DNA from: an uncultured Chromatiaceae bacterium | Lineage (GTDB): Bacteria; Pseudomonadota; Gammaproteobacteria; JAADHS01 | Direction of reading: 5' to 3' | Length of the DNA stretch: 42,052 nt | NCBI GenBank assembly: GCA_945787615.1 | Contig: CALZJI010000181.1 | Location: 1 to 42,052, forward strand | Shown here: positions 1 through 7,500 of the stretch, piece by piece | How positions within the stretch are numbered: position 1 is the stretch's first letter | Layout of the letters: each line of letters starts with the position of its first letter | Translations under genes and position numbers: made by a program | Notes under the pieces: model-generated | Databases searched by the model: none | The model's input: only the letters and a program-made list of their open reading frames with translations | What the model was told of the DNA's origin: nothing

Positions 1-20
1 CATGATTCTGTTGGTTTAGG
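1..20. other. Left tip; dyad if the two window ends are joined
   Basis: The first bases (CATGATTCTGTTGG) are the reverse complement of the last bases of the window, so joining the ends gives a dyad centred on ATG/CAT. This is what a covalently closed left hairpin would look like when read through. The sequence does not match the right tip apart from TG/CA at the very centre. Confidence 0.6.
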
Positions 21-512
21 TCACAACCTTAATTTTACCAACAACGAACCAGGCACACCCTCATATTTTGGCCTCGAATTGCCAAGATATTCGCTGGTTT
101 TGAGAGTTTTGCAAGAGGCTCCCGTGACACCAATTTTTGCGTCAACGTACGACGACGTGGCGCGCTCAGCACCCTGGGGCAGGAAGATGTCCCGCCACGA
201 AAAACGCTTCTAGCGGGAAACGGAGCGGTTGAGCGCTCGTATGCACGTCGATGAACGGCACGTTTTTCGCCGTCGTGGTGCACAGCCATTGTCGTGTTCG
301 ATTAGGTTGATGGCTTTGCCTCGCATGGCGTCCAGATAGCCCAACACCTGGATGAGTCCCTGGGCGCGACAACGAGTCCATACCGACGTTGACGGTCATG
401 TTCGAGACAGCCTTAAGCTAACTCGGCGCTGCCGAAACACGATCGAACCGCCCGCCCCTGCCCGACTTCTCTCGACATTTATGCATCATGGCCTCGCCTC
501 TTCGGGTTACCG
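1..512. other. Gene-free left-terminal region
   Basis: I recognise no gene here. Frames on the minus strand read into one another with stops and resemble decayed coding sequence; one short stretch around 260-370 looks protein-like, but I cannot name it. The region lies downstream of the leftward ParB gene and ends at the left tip. Confidence 0.5.
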
Positions 513-1334
513 CTAAGATTCCCCGCGATAACCCATTCGTTCGAGCAAGCCTTGCAGGATCTCTAAATTTGCATAACCAATACTGAGTGTACCGTTTCCA
601 GCATCATGATGCTCAATCGTCACCGGCGAACCGACGATCGCTGACACTTCAGCCTCGAGGCGCACGAGGTCCGCATCCTTTTCAGAGGAAGACGAATTGG
701 CGTTCGGGGAACCCGCGACCGCGCCTGCCACACGCCCCCCAGCCCGAATGGTTCTCGCCAGCCGCTCCAGCGCCCGGGCTGATAAACACTCGCGCACGGC
801 TTGATGTGCGAGGGCGCGTTGCGTCTCCCGGGGCAGACCCACCAATGGCTTGGCATGGCCCAAGCGCAGTTGCCCCGCGGCTACGAGTTCCTGGACCGCG
901 GGATCCAACCGCAATAACCGCAAACGATGAGAAGCCCCATCCACGGTAAATCCCAGCATCCGCGCGGCCTCGGTAAGGCTGAAATCTCCCTCCTCGGTAA
1001 AGCGTAGAATGTCTCGTGCTTGCATAAGGGGATTGTCTCCGCTACGGGGCGACGCCCCCTCCTCCTTGAGCAAACGCCGAGCATCGTCATCCGCAATATC
1101 ATCGCGCACCACAACCGGCGCCGCACCCAGGCCCGCCATCTGCGCCAAACGCCAGGTTTTCTCACCTCGCAGGATTTCGTAACGTTGGGGCTGGCTATCC
1201 GCAAGCGGGCGAACCAAAAGGGGTGGAAACGGCCCCACTTTGGCGGTCAACGCCACCTCTTCAGGGGTTACCAAAGGCATCGGCCCATTTGGACGTAGTG
1301 GACTCAGCTCCAGTAAATCGAGATCCATTTCCAT
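513..1334 (-). CDS. Stand-alone ParB-family DNA-binding protein
   Basis: This is a ParB/Spo0J-type protein of about 273 residues. It has the N-terminal ParB fold with the box II-like GEKTWRLAQ. A central helix-turn-helix follows (SLTEAARMLGFTVDGASHRLRLL), then the family motif GQLRLGHAKPLVGLP. The open frame extends upstream to 1457, but I choose ATG 1334 (or 1328): AAGGA lies about 11 bases upstream, and the longer version would translate through two parS-like palindromes and has a cysteine-rich, non-ParB composition. No ParA gene is adjacent. ParB proteins load at parS as CTP-dependent clamps; whether this one works with the ParA at 4845-5720 is unknown. The gene reads leftward towards the tip. 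Confidence 0.85.
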   Translation of the reverse strand: MEMDLDLLELSPLRPNGPMPLVTPEEVALTAKVGPFPPLLVRPLADSQPQRYEILRGEKTWRLAQMAGLGAAPVVVRDDIADDDARRLLKEEGASPRSGDNPLMQARDILRFTEEGDFSLTEAARMLGFTVDGASHRLRLLRLDPAVQELVAAGQLRLGHAKPLVGLPRETQRALAHQAVRECLSARALERLARTIRAGGRVAGAVAGSPNANSSSSEKDADLVRLEAEVSAIVGSPVTIEHHDAGNGTLSIGYANLEILQGLLERMGYRGES

Positions 1335-1348
1335 TTGCGTAGGATTCC

Positions 1349-1362
1349 TTGTCACGTGACAA
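1349..1362. promoter_or_regulatory. parS: parS-like palindrome, proximal copy
   Basis: The 14-base perfect palindrome TTGTCACGTGACAA lies 15 bases upstream of the chosen ParB start. Its core CACGTG and the flanking GT/AC match the architecture of chromosomal parS (consensus TGTTTCACGTGAAACA), with shorter outer arms. It overlaps the ribosome-binding region, so ParB binding could also repress its own gene. Confidence 0.75.
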
Positions 1363-1408
1363 AAAAACTTAGCATGTTCGGCTCTAATGCACAAACGGGA
1401 GTGAAAGT

Positions 1409-1422
1409 TTGTCACGTGACAA
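1409..1422. promoter_or_regulatory. parS: parS-like palindrome, distal copy
   Basis: This is a second identical TTGTCACGTGACAA, 60 bases from the first, centre to centre. Two exact copies flanking the probable promoter of the ParB gene point to a partition or autoregulation site. A further half-site (CGTGAC) lies just upstream at about 1433. Confidence 0.75.
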
Positions 1423-1488
1423 CATTTCCGTTCGTGACATGGAGATAACCTTTCCACTTAAGATTAAATAACGTTCAAATTGACCCCA

Positions 1489-1755
1489 TCCGGAGGGTGC
1501 AGCCCTGAAGCTGCCATTCGTGTCAAAATCCCATTACCTTCCCGAACGTCTTATATTTTATCCATACACAAGCGCTCGCCGAACTTTTTGCATACAAGCC
1601 AATTTTACTTACGTATTTCGAACGGTTATCACGTGCGAATTATCCAAACACACCTATAAAAAGTAGCAAAAGCCGGTTGCCTCTTTTGCGTGCTTCGGAC
1701 ATCGACAAAAAATGTGGGGTTCGAATGGCAGTTCCGGGGCTGCACCCCATCCGGA
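1489..1755. repeat. MITE-like element bounded by ~33-bp inverted repeats
   Basis: An imperfect inverted repeat occurs at 1489-1520 and 1722-1755 (shared pieces TCCGGA, GGTGCAGCCC and CTGCCATTCG; three mismatches and a two-base gap). It encloses about 200 bases with no convincing gene. This is the shape of a small non-autonomous transposon or of a long-range stem. The element sits between the ParB promoter region and the RES pseudogene. Confidence 0.45.
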
Positions 1756-1881
1756 GCCGATACGCACCCTGACCAAGGCGGCGCGCACCACATTGAAACC
1801 GTTGAGCGCGGTAAGTCCGCTGGCTTAAAACGCGGGAGATGCTAAAACGTCGGTAACACGGCAATTATCGCGCCGATTTTC

Positions 1882-2579
1882 TCACCCCGCCGGATAAGTG
1901 GCATAAATCAGACCTGGTTCCCGTTCGACACCCACCCTCCGTGATATCGGGTCGAAGCGATAAGTCAGATAGAAAAGCAGACGGGGCGCGCTTAACACAT
2001 TCGGATTGAAGATTACGGTGTTAATGCCCTCCCGATGTCGGGCGGAGGGAGCCAGCCAGCAGCCCCGGCTGCCCCTCATGAGTAAGGCGTCGGCCAATCT
2101 GGTGTGTCAAGCCATAATCGTCTGCGATAAGCCCAGGATGGCTCTCCGCTTTCGCAGAGAGATCAACCAACACCGCGCGACAGAAGACGGCGTAGACGGC
2201 GCGCTCGCGGACAATGATCTCCTCCAGCCCCTCGATATTGCTTTCATCTTGAATCATGTGGTGAGCCGTCTCGGCAACCGTGGTATCGATGTCTAACGAT
2301 CCATACCAGAGGCCGTACGTGCCATCGCCGTAACGGGATACCAGGTAGGGCTCACTCTCGAAGGGATAGGTGATAGCCGTGGTGTAGTGAAAGCCGCGCT
2401 CAATGGGCCCTGGGGGTAATTCTTACCTTTACCCGCATCTCCGCCGCCGCAGCCACTGTCGAGAGTTCAGCGTCTCCCTCTGCCAATTCTTCGTACAGAT
2501 CGATGGATTGACGTAGAGAAACGATGTTTCTAAACACGTCCTCACTGACGTCGCGACTGGTGTCGAACAGTGCATCCAT
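1882..2579 (-). pseudogene. RES-domain toxin (NAD+ phosphorylase family), two frameshifts
   Basis: The reading starts at an ATG overlapping the antitoxin stop (TAATG). It covers an N-terminal part (MDALFDTSRDVSEDVFRNIV...), then after a +1 shift near 2413-2425 the RES core (RYGDGTYGLWYGSLDIDTTVAETAHH and LVDLSAKAESHPGLIADDYG). After a second +1 shift near 2044-2062 comes the C-terminus (SARHREGINTVIFNPNVLS). With the two extra bases removed it would be about 231 residues, the usual length for this family. Intact relatives degrade NAD+ and arrest growth. As written the toxin is broken, either truly or by two single-base sequencing errors. Confidence 0.8.
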
Positions 2580-2992
2580 TACCTGCCACGCTGATAATCC
2601 AGGTAGCGCGCCACCCGTGCGATGCCGATCAAGCCATGCTCTGTCATTTCCTCAAGCGGCGTACGGTTGGTAAACGCGCGATTCCTGAGCTTAACCCACT
2701 GGGTGCGGAACTCTTGATTGTAAGGGTACAGTAGGCGCAGCGCTTTATGGATCGCCAGCAACCACCCTACCCTGTCCAAGGTGTCGCGGTTTGGGGATAA
2801 GGGCTCACCCCGACGGTACTTGCCCAGCAATGCTCGACTCGATTTGCTCAAGCCTAGGAGATTCAACTGGGTGGCCGTATCCAGGCCCCAGTGTTCAAAC
2901 AAACGGGTAACCAGCTTGGCCATCGCCTTACGGGATTCCAGCGTCTCCAGATCGGGGGCAGCGTCTGTTTGTCGTACGGAACTGATAGCCAT
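2579..2992 (-). CDS. Xre/MbcA/ParS-type antitoxin
   Basis: This protein of 137 residues has an Xre-like helix-turn-helix at about 34-60 (GLDTATQLNLLGLSKSSRAL). The C-terminal DUF2384 (MbcA/ParS/Xre toxin-binding) domain runs from about 75 to 137, with the typical IHKALRLLYP, PLEEM and RVARYLDY. The open frame reaches 3082, but ATG 2992 is preceded by AAGGA at good spacing and begins the family-like sequence. It is the partner of the RES toxin, to which it is translationally coupled through TAATG. Such antitoxins repress their own promoter; a dyad suited to that lies at 3021-3040. It looks intact although the toxin is broken. Confidence 0.87.
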   Translation of the reverse strand: MAISSVRQTDAAPDLETLESRKAMAKLVTRLFEHWGLDTATQLNLLGLSKSSRALLGKYRRGEPLSPNRDTLDRVGWLLAIHKALRLLYPYNQEFRTQWVKLRNRAFTNRTPLEEMTEHGLIGIARVARYLDYQRGR

Positions 2993-3020
2993 AACAAGCT
3001 TCCTTGATATGTTTAATAAT

Positions 3021-3040
3021 AAACTATATCGGTTTAGTTT
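3021..3040. promoter_or_regulatory. Candidate antitoxin operator
   Basis: A dyad with arms AAACTA and TAGTTT lies 29 bases upstream of the antitoxin start and includes a TATAGT -10-like element. This position suits autorepression by the Xre-type antitoxin. The assignment rests on symmetry and location only. Confidence 0.4.
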
Positions 3041-3173
3041 TCTGCCTTTTGACGTCTGGCAAAAGCACAAGGTAACAATCAAACAGGCGTTTTGGCATTA
3101 AAAAAGCGGATCTTAATCGCGCAAGCGTTACCTCGAAACGAAAAATTTGGGTTATATACACGAGGCTGGGCTC

Positions 3174-3210
3174 TCGTGTTTTGAGATAGCATTATCGTGT
3201 TATGAAGTAG
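3174..3210 (+). repeat. Two outlying TrfA-type iterons
   Basis: TCGTGTTTTGAGATAG (3174-3189) and TCGTGTTATGAAGTAG (3195-3210) match the 16-base iteron of the origin array. The second is identical to the copy at 6899. They are 21 bases apart, the same phasing as the main array, and lie between the antitoxin promoter and the partition operon, about 3.7 kb from oriV. In iteron plasmids such satellite iterons can titrate or handcuff the initiator. Confidence 0.85.
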
Positions 3211-3490
3211 ATCGTTTGCGTTAAGAAAATGCGTAGCGCGTGGTCCGCTTCCTAGTAAATCCAAGCTGTAGCACTCGGATAGCCTGGGACTACCGCATCC
3301 GTTTCAGCACATTGGGATTAGGAACAACGTAACGGGTCATTTGGCGTTACCAAAAACATCTGGATCACATCCACCGTTTGTGGTTAGGCGGATTTTTTCG
3401 ATCTCCCAGTCAACTTGACCGCGTCTTTAACAGACTGATTTTTGCTTTATTTTTTAAAAATTATTCTGTTATAATTCTATGTGTTACAAC
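3211..3490. other. AT-rich intergenic region downstream of the par operon
   Basis: I see no gene here. It contains an AT-rich stretch at about 3435-3485 with an AACAG/CTGTT inverted pair. A 13-base palindrome, TTCGGTGACCGAA (3495-3507), lies just inside the end of the neighbouring small gene. Either could be a partition site or a transcription end; nothing in the sequence decides. Confidence 0.35.
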
Positions 3491-3859
3491 CTATTTCGGT
3501 GACCGAAGTAGGCGTCGCGTAATCGCGGCGCGGATAATCGCGCTCTGTGGGCCTGTCATGAGTGGATCGCGCTTTCTTAGTTCCAACACAGCGCCCTCCA
3601 TGCGATCCTTTAGTCCCGGTGTGAGCGAGAAAACTTCGCGCTCCGGACTGCGCGTGAGCCCCTCCCCTGTACCCACGCTTGCGAGCCACTCTTCGTGGTG
3701 TAAAAACTCATCGACGGCTTCGGCGATCCAAGCGCTCTTGCCCCGCATACCGTACCCGTCTCGAAGAACAGCGGCCAACATTTCCTTACGCATCTTCGTC
3801 GGTAGCAACACCGTTGTTCGTACTTTGTTTGCATTTCGACTTAGCGTCTGTGGACTCAC
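3491..3859 (-). CDS. Small third protein of the parAB operon
   Basis: This 122-residue protein of unknown function starts at GTG 3859, whose GTGA overlaps the upstream parB stop. An ATG at 3898 would overlap parB further and is less likely. The N-terminal half (NKVRTTVLLPTKMRKEMLAAVLRDG) resembles a ribbon-helix-helix DNA-binding segment. The tail is basic, ending in ITRRLLRSPK. Its tight coupling to parA and parB suggests an accessory partition protein or an operon repressor, but no family is recognised. Confidence 0.7.
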   Translation of the reverse strand: MSPQTLSRNANKVRTTVLLPTKMRKEMLAAVLRDGYGMRGKSAWIAEAVDEFLHHEEWLASVGTGEGLTRSPEREVFSLTPGLKDRMEGAVLELRKRDPLMTGPQSAIIRAAITRRLLRSPK

Positions 3860-4848
3860 GCGCTGCGCTCCTCTTGGCGTTTCCAAAACTGTTTCCACGC
3901 TTTGGTGACACTAGCCAAGTCGTCCCAATCGACATCTCCGAAATCATCGCCCTCTTCTCTCACAACAATCTCCATGACGCGGCGTACGGCAGCGACGTTA
4001 CCCGTGCTCCCCAATGCGATTTTTTTTGGAGGCCGCCCTGCCCTTTTCGGTCCCGTCGCCTCCGTATCGTGGGAAACCGTTCTTTTCTTGCCCGCTAGCT
4101 GCCGTAATGCATCCAGACCCGCTCCGGCACGGCACGCGTCGATCGCCGCAAGACGTCGCGACGTATCGGACAAACGAGCGATCAACGCGGCTTTATCGAG
4201 ATTACCGATGTCCCCTTCTTTCAGTGCCTGACAAACGTCCTCCGGCGCTTTGACGAGATGGACGTACATACTGGCTTGAGACATTGCAAAACCGGTTTCT
4301 TCCGCCAGTAATGTCGGCGTGATTTGTGTGCCGTGTTGCCGTTCATAGGCGTCAACAAGTGCGCGAATATTCTGAACACGCTCCCACGCCGTTAGATCAA
4401 GCCGTTCAACATTCTCGACATATTGTAGTAACCGCAAATCGTAGTCATCGGGCCGTTTCGGCCATATCCGGGCCGGGACGTGATCCTTACCCGCGAGAAT
4501 CGATGCCAAGAACCGGCGTTCCCCCATCGCGATCCGAAACCGCTCGCCGTGGCGATACACGACGATGGGCTGCTGAACGCCACTGCGCTTGATACTGATG
4601 GCGAGACTCTCGAGCTGTTGTTTCTCCGCGCGTTTACGCTGTATTTGCGGGTCTTGCGGATCAGGTTCGGGCAAATCGTGGCGCGTGAGAATCATGTCGC
4701 GGGGATTGTCAGGATCCGGTTCCAAGCGCGAAACGGGCACTATCTCGAAATGCAACTGCCCAACGTGTTCACGCCCTTGTTCCAGTACTTGACCAATACC
4801 TTGCGTCAGCGAACGATCTACTGAAAAACGTTTCTTTTTCCCACTCAT
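3856..4848 (-). CDS. parB: ParB-family partition protein of the parAB operon
   Basis: This 330-residue centromere-binding protein has VSRLEPDPDNPR at about 39-50, ParB box I-like QQPIVVYR at 92-99 and box II GERRFLA at 109-115. ENVERLDLTAWER (145-157) follows, then a helix-turn-helix at about 178-200 (TLLAEETGFAMSQASMYVHL). A basic linker (GPKRAGRPPKK) precedes an acidic C-terminal region probably used for dimerisation. The N-terminus carries basic residues of the kind that stimulate ParA ATPase. ATG 4848 overlaps the parA stop by four bases, so the pair is co-translated. It differs clearly from the ParB proteins at 513-1334 and 8711-10093. Confidence 0.92.
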   Translation of the reverse strand: MSGKKKRFSVDRSLTQGIGQVLEQGREHVGQLHFEIVPVSRLEPDPDNPRDMILTRHDLPEPDPQDPQIQRKRAEKQQLESLAISIKRSGVQQPIVVYRHGERFRIAMGERRFLASILAGKDHVPARIWPKRPDDYDLRLLQYVENVERLDLTAWERVQNIRALVDAYERQHGTQITPTLLAEETGFAMSQASMYVHLVKAPEDVCQALKEGDIGNLDKAALIARLSDTSRRLAAIDACRAGAGLDALRQLAGKKRTVSHDTEATGPKRAGRPPKKIALGSTGNVAAVRRVMEIVVREEGDDFGDVDWDDLASVTKAWKQFWKRQEERSA

Positions 4849-5720
4849 CCGAACACCCTCTCTTCCACATAAGCTACCAATATTTCCGCTTCCTTTCTCA
4901 CATCGTCACTTTTCGGCCGATCGAAAACGGACGCCGGATGGGTTCCCGGCACATCCGGCTCGGCGTACCCCACGCGTTGATGTAGTTGCATGGGAATCAT
5001 GTAGGGCTTAATCGAAGGATCATTCATGAGACTGCCATAAAGACCTTCATGAAGGCTCACCCCCTTGCGCACCTTGTTCGGAAGAATCCCAATAAGGTTC
5101 ACTTCGGATTGGTCCGCGCGCGCGAAGTTTTCCCGTTTCCACAACTGCAACATGTTAACGAGCCCTTCGATAGACTGTTGCTCCATCTCCGTTGGAATGA
5201 GTACATGGGTCGCGGCACGCATGGCGCTGACTGTTAAGGGTCCTTTTGAGGGCATGGTGTCGATGAGCACTAGATCGTAAGCCTCGTTCACCTCCGGATA
5301 AGCGAGCCAGCGCTGTAAGGCGTTATGTACGCGCTGTTGAACGTCGTCTCGCCGCACCCGCTCGACTTCGTCTAATAGCGCCGCATGACCAGGCAAGATA
5401 TCTAATCCTTTCAAATGCGTCGCATACGGTACGACCAACTGGCCGGTATAAATGGCGGCGCTGCTGCTACGACCGCCCCACGTGGGGTCTTCGTCCGGGT
5501 CGTTCGGGTCGAAATCGGGATGAATAGGTGGCAATATTCCATGTGGATCGGTGGGATCCAATTCCATAGTAAGAAACCGACGCGAGAAGTTACATTGCGG
5601 ATCGAGATCCAGTGCCAGAATGCGTTTTTTTTCGTGTCGGCTAAACCACTCCGCAAGCATTTTTGTAATGGTCGTCTTTCCAACACCGCCTTTATTTTGC
5701 ACGACCGCAATGATCTTCAT
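4845..5720 (-). CDS. parA: ParA partition ATPase
   Basis: This 291-residue deviant Walker-type ATPase moves plasmid copies over the nucleoid. The Walker A motif KGGVGKTT is at 10-17, the A' motif LDLDPQCNF at 37-45 and the Walker B-like VLIDTMP at 151-157. No N-terminal helix-turn-helix precedes the ATPase fold, so it resembles Soj or type Ib more than P1 ParA. A loop rich in Asp and Pro (about 55-82) enlarges it. A GGGAGAGA ribosome-binding site precedes ATG 5720. It heads a parA-parB-small-gene operon and shares a short divergent promoter region with trfA. Confidence 0.95.
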   Translation of the reverse strand: MKIIAVVQNKGGVGKTTITKMLAEWFSRHEKKRILALDLDPQCNFSRRFLTMELDPTDPHGILPPIHPDFDPNDPDEDPTWGGRSSSAAIYTGQLVVPYATHLKGLDILPGHAALLDEVERVRRDDVQQRVHNALQRWLAYPEVNEAYDLVLIDTMPSKGPLTVSAMRAATHVLIPTEMEQQSIEGLVNMLQLWKRENFARADQSEVNLIGILPNKVRKGVSLHEGLYGSLMNDPSIKPYMIPMQLHQRVGYAEPDVPGTHPASVFDRPKSDDVRKEAEILVAYVEERVFG

Positions 5721-5734
5721 GATCTCTCCCTATC

Positions 5735-5796
5735 GCATATCGTATGCTTAATCATTCGCTATGCTTGAATTATAACGGCTAGGCGACTATGATCAA
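5735..5796. promoter_or_regulatory. Overlapping divergent promoters for trfA and parA, with operator repeats
   Basis: Rightward, TTGAAT (5765-5770), 17 bases and TATGAT (5788-5793) form a good promoter for trfA. Leftward, TTGATC (5791-5796), 16 bases and TATAAT (5769-5774) form one for parA. The two occupy the same DNA, so polymerase cannot sit on both at once. The parA leader holds the inverted repeat GCATA-TCG-TATGC (5735-5747) and a second AAGCATA copy, a likely ParA/ParB operator. Confidence 0.65.
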
Positions 5797-5824
5797 TACA
5801 ATCGTGCGGAAATAAAGGTATAAA

Positions 5825-6715
5825 ATGGCACAGACCGACCCGCTTCAGCGTAAACTCAAACAAGCGGAAAAGTCGCTTAAAGAAAAGATCTCGCGGCGGG
5901 AAAAGACCGCTACCCAAGCTGCGGCGTCGCCGACAGCCAAATCCGCCTCCGTTGTCCAACTTCCGCTCTGGGGAGAAGAGCGTCGCGGCGTTCCCAATGA
6001 CCTTGTGCGCTCAGCGCTCTTCACCGTTGGTAACAAGAGAAATAAACGCTCCTACTTGAAAGAGGCCATCATCGCCGCACTTGGTGACGTAAGAATCACG
6101 TACACCGGTGAAGAGCTGCGCCAAGATGACGAGGATGTCTTTTTGCAGATTCTTCACCTAGCAAGATTGACACCACTTGGAGAGCTGGTCGAGGTTACGG
6201 CCTACGCGCTGCTTAAGTCCCTGGGCTGGCCAACCGATGGCCGCACATACGCACGGCTCAAGAAATCACTCATTCGACTTAAAGCAACAAGCCTCAGTGT
6301 TAGTAATGGGCCGAGGGGCTATAGCGGTTCGCTGATTCGTTCGTTTGAATGGCGTGACATGGAACATCAACAATCACGAACATGGAAGATCTGTCTTGAG
6401 CCACGCATTATTGCACTTTTCGGTCATGTCGCTTATACACAAATCGTCTGGGAGCAGCGCCAGCAGCTAGGTCCGCTAGCAAAATGGCTACACAGCTTTT
6501 ATTTTACGCATGCCAATCCGTACGCGTTAAAGGTCAAGACGCTGAAAACCCTGTGCGGTTCGACCGTAAAGGACCTTTATAAATTTCGCCAAAATCTCAA
6601 AAACGCTTTGGCGGAACTAGAAAACGTGGGGTTTCTTGATAGCTGGCGAATTGATCAAAATGATAATGTACATGTCGTACGCATCGCCACGTCTAGGAAA
6701 TTGTCCCAATCATAG
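5825..6715 (+). CDS. trfA: TrfA-family plasmid replication initiator
   Basis: This 296-residue initiator binds iterons and opens the origin. Highly typical TrfA segments run in order: LPLWGEERRGVPNDLVRSAL (46-65), the TGEELRQDDEDVFLQILHLA region (94-113), TAYALLKSLGWPTDGRTYARL (125-145) and the winged-helix C-terminal half, including GPLAKWLHSFYFTHANPY. The first 45 residues are a charged coil. Length is within the family range. AAGG lies seven bases before ATG 5825. The iteron array lies directly downstream, so initiator and origin form one replicon. Confidence 0.95.
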   Translation: MAQTDPLQRKLKQAEKSLKEKISRREKTATQAAASPTAKSASVVQLPLWGEERRGVPNDLVRSALFTVGNKRNKRSYLKEAIIAALGDVRITYTGEELRQDDEDVFLQILHLARLTPLGELVEVTAYALLKSLGWPTDGRTYARLKKSLIRLKATSLSVSNGPRGYSGSLIRSFEWRDMEHQQSRTWKICLEPRIIALFGHVAYTQIVWEQRQQLGPLAKWLHSFYFTHANPYALKVKTLKTLCGSTVKDLYKFRQNLKNALAELENVGFLDSWRIDQNDNVHVVRIATSRKLSQS

Positions 6716-6727
6716 CAATAGGGGAGG

Positions 6728-6761
6728 GCGGTGGGTCTTAAACCAAATGGATTCCCACCGC
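6728..6761. terminator. Stem-loop after trfA
   Basis: GCGGTGGG (6728-6735) and CCCACCGC (6754-6761) form a perfect eight-base stem with an 18-base loop just past the trfA stop. There is no T-run, so it may be a rho-dependent end or RNA-stabilising structure rather than an intrinsic terminator. Confidence 0.4.
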
Positions 6762-6898
6762 GGGCCGCGCGTTTAACGTGATGAGGGTTTCCGAAAAAAG
6801 GGAGTACCGGTTCACCCCTCCTTGGTCGACTCCCACACGGTATCTTAGCTCGTTGACGAGATATCCTACATCTTATCAAGCCCGTCGCGGCAGAACTC

Positions 6899-7385
6899 TC
6901 GTGTTATGAAGTAGGCTGGTGGCGGTAATCCAGCATGGAATAAAGCGTCTTAGTTCAACGATTCTTCTCTTTTCTCCTTTAAAATAGAGTAACTTAGGTC
7001 AGTATCCCTCGCACAAACCACTATCGTGTTAAGAGGTAGAACTGGCAAGCACGCTCAGCCAATTTCTTGGAGGAAATAGCTACAGCGTTGTTGTTTTTTC
7101 TTAGTCGATTGGCGTAATAAACCGAGATGGACGGGAGTCATCGAGAAGCTTAGTATTTCTGTGGGCGAAGTCCCCCCGGTAGCAACCGAGGATCGTGTTA
7201 TGAGGTAGGATTATCGAGTTAAGAAGTAGGGGGGTATCGTGTTTTGAGGTAGACGATGGGGACGCTTATCGACAAAGCGTATCGTGTCATGAGGTAGATC
7301 GACTCGTGCGTTGGGGTAGGGCACATAGTGTTTTGAGGTAGATTCCGTCGCGTTATGAAGTAGCGTGAGTCGTGATTTGAGGTAG
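6899..7385 (+). repeat. oriV: oriV iteron array
   Basis: There are ten copies of a 16-base iteron, consensus TCGTGTTnTGARGTAG, all in one orientation. Eight are clustered, starting at 7193, 7214, 7237, 7282, 7304, 7326, 7348 and 7370, with two outliers at 6899 and 7024. The 21-23-base spacing puts them on one face of the helix. One slot near 7260 is occupied instead by ACGCTT...AAGCGT containing TTATCGACA (7266-7274), one mismatch from the DnaA box TTATCCACA. Position after trfA and before an AT-rich block is classic for an iteron origin. Confidence 0.9.
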
Positions 7386-7410
7386 CTTGACGAAGAGGTG
7401 AAGACGTAAT

Positions 7411-7500
7411 ATGATATATTTTTCATGCACTTAAAAATCCTCTTTACTTACTATAATCTTTTTTATAATCATTAAATAATCTTTTCTTTAAAAACCCTTT
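7411..7500. other. AT-rich DNA unwinding element of oriV
   Basis: This stretch is very AT-rich and starts about 25 bases after the last iteron. ATAATC recurs at 7453, 7465 and 7476, that is every 11-12 bases, and ATAATCTTTT is repeated twice, like the 12- to 13-mers melted in iteron origins. Confidence 0.7.

Noticed and set aside
1335-1457. N-terminal extension of the ParB at 513-1334
   Set aside because: It would code through both parS-like palindromes, is cysteine/histidine-rich and lacks a ribosome-binding site at its ATG.
6899-7385. CRISPR array
   Set aside because: The direct repeats are 16 bases with ~6-base gaps, degenerate, phased at 22 bases and next to trfA: iterons, not CRISPR repeats with unique spacers.
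7211-7426. 71-codon minus-strand frame
   Set aside because: It is a by-product of the in-phase iterons and AT-rich DNA; its sequence simply translates the repeats.
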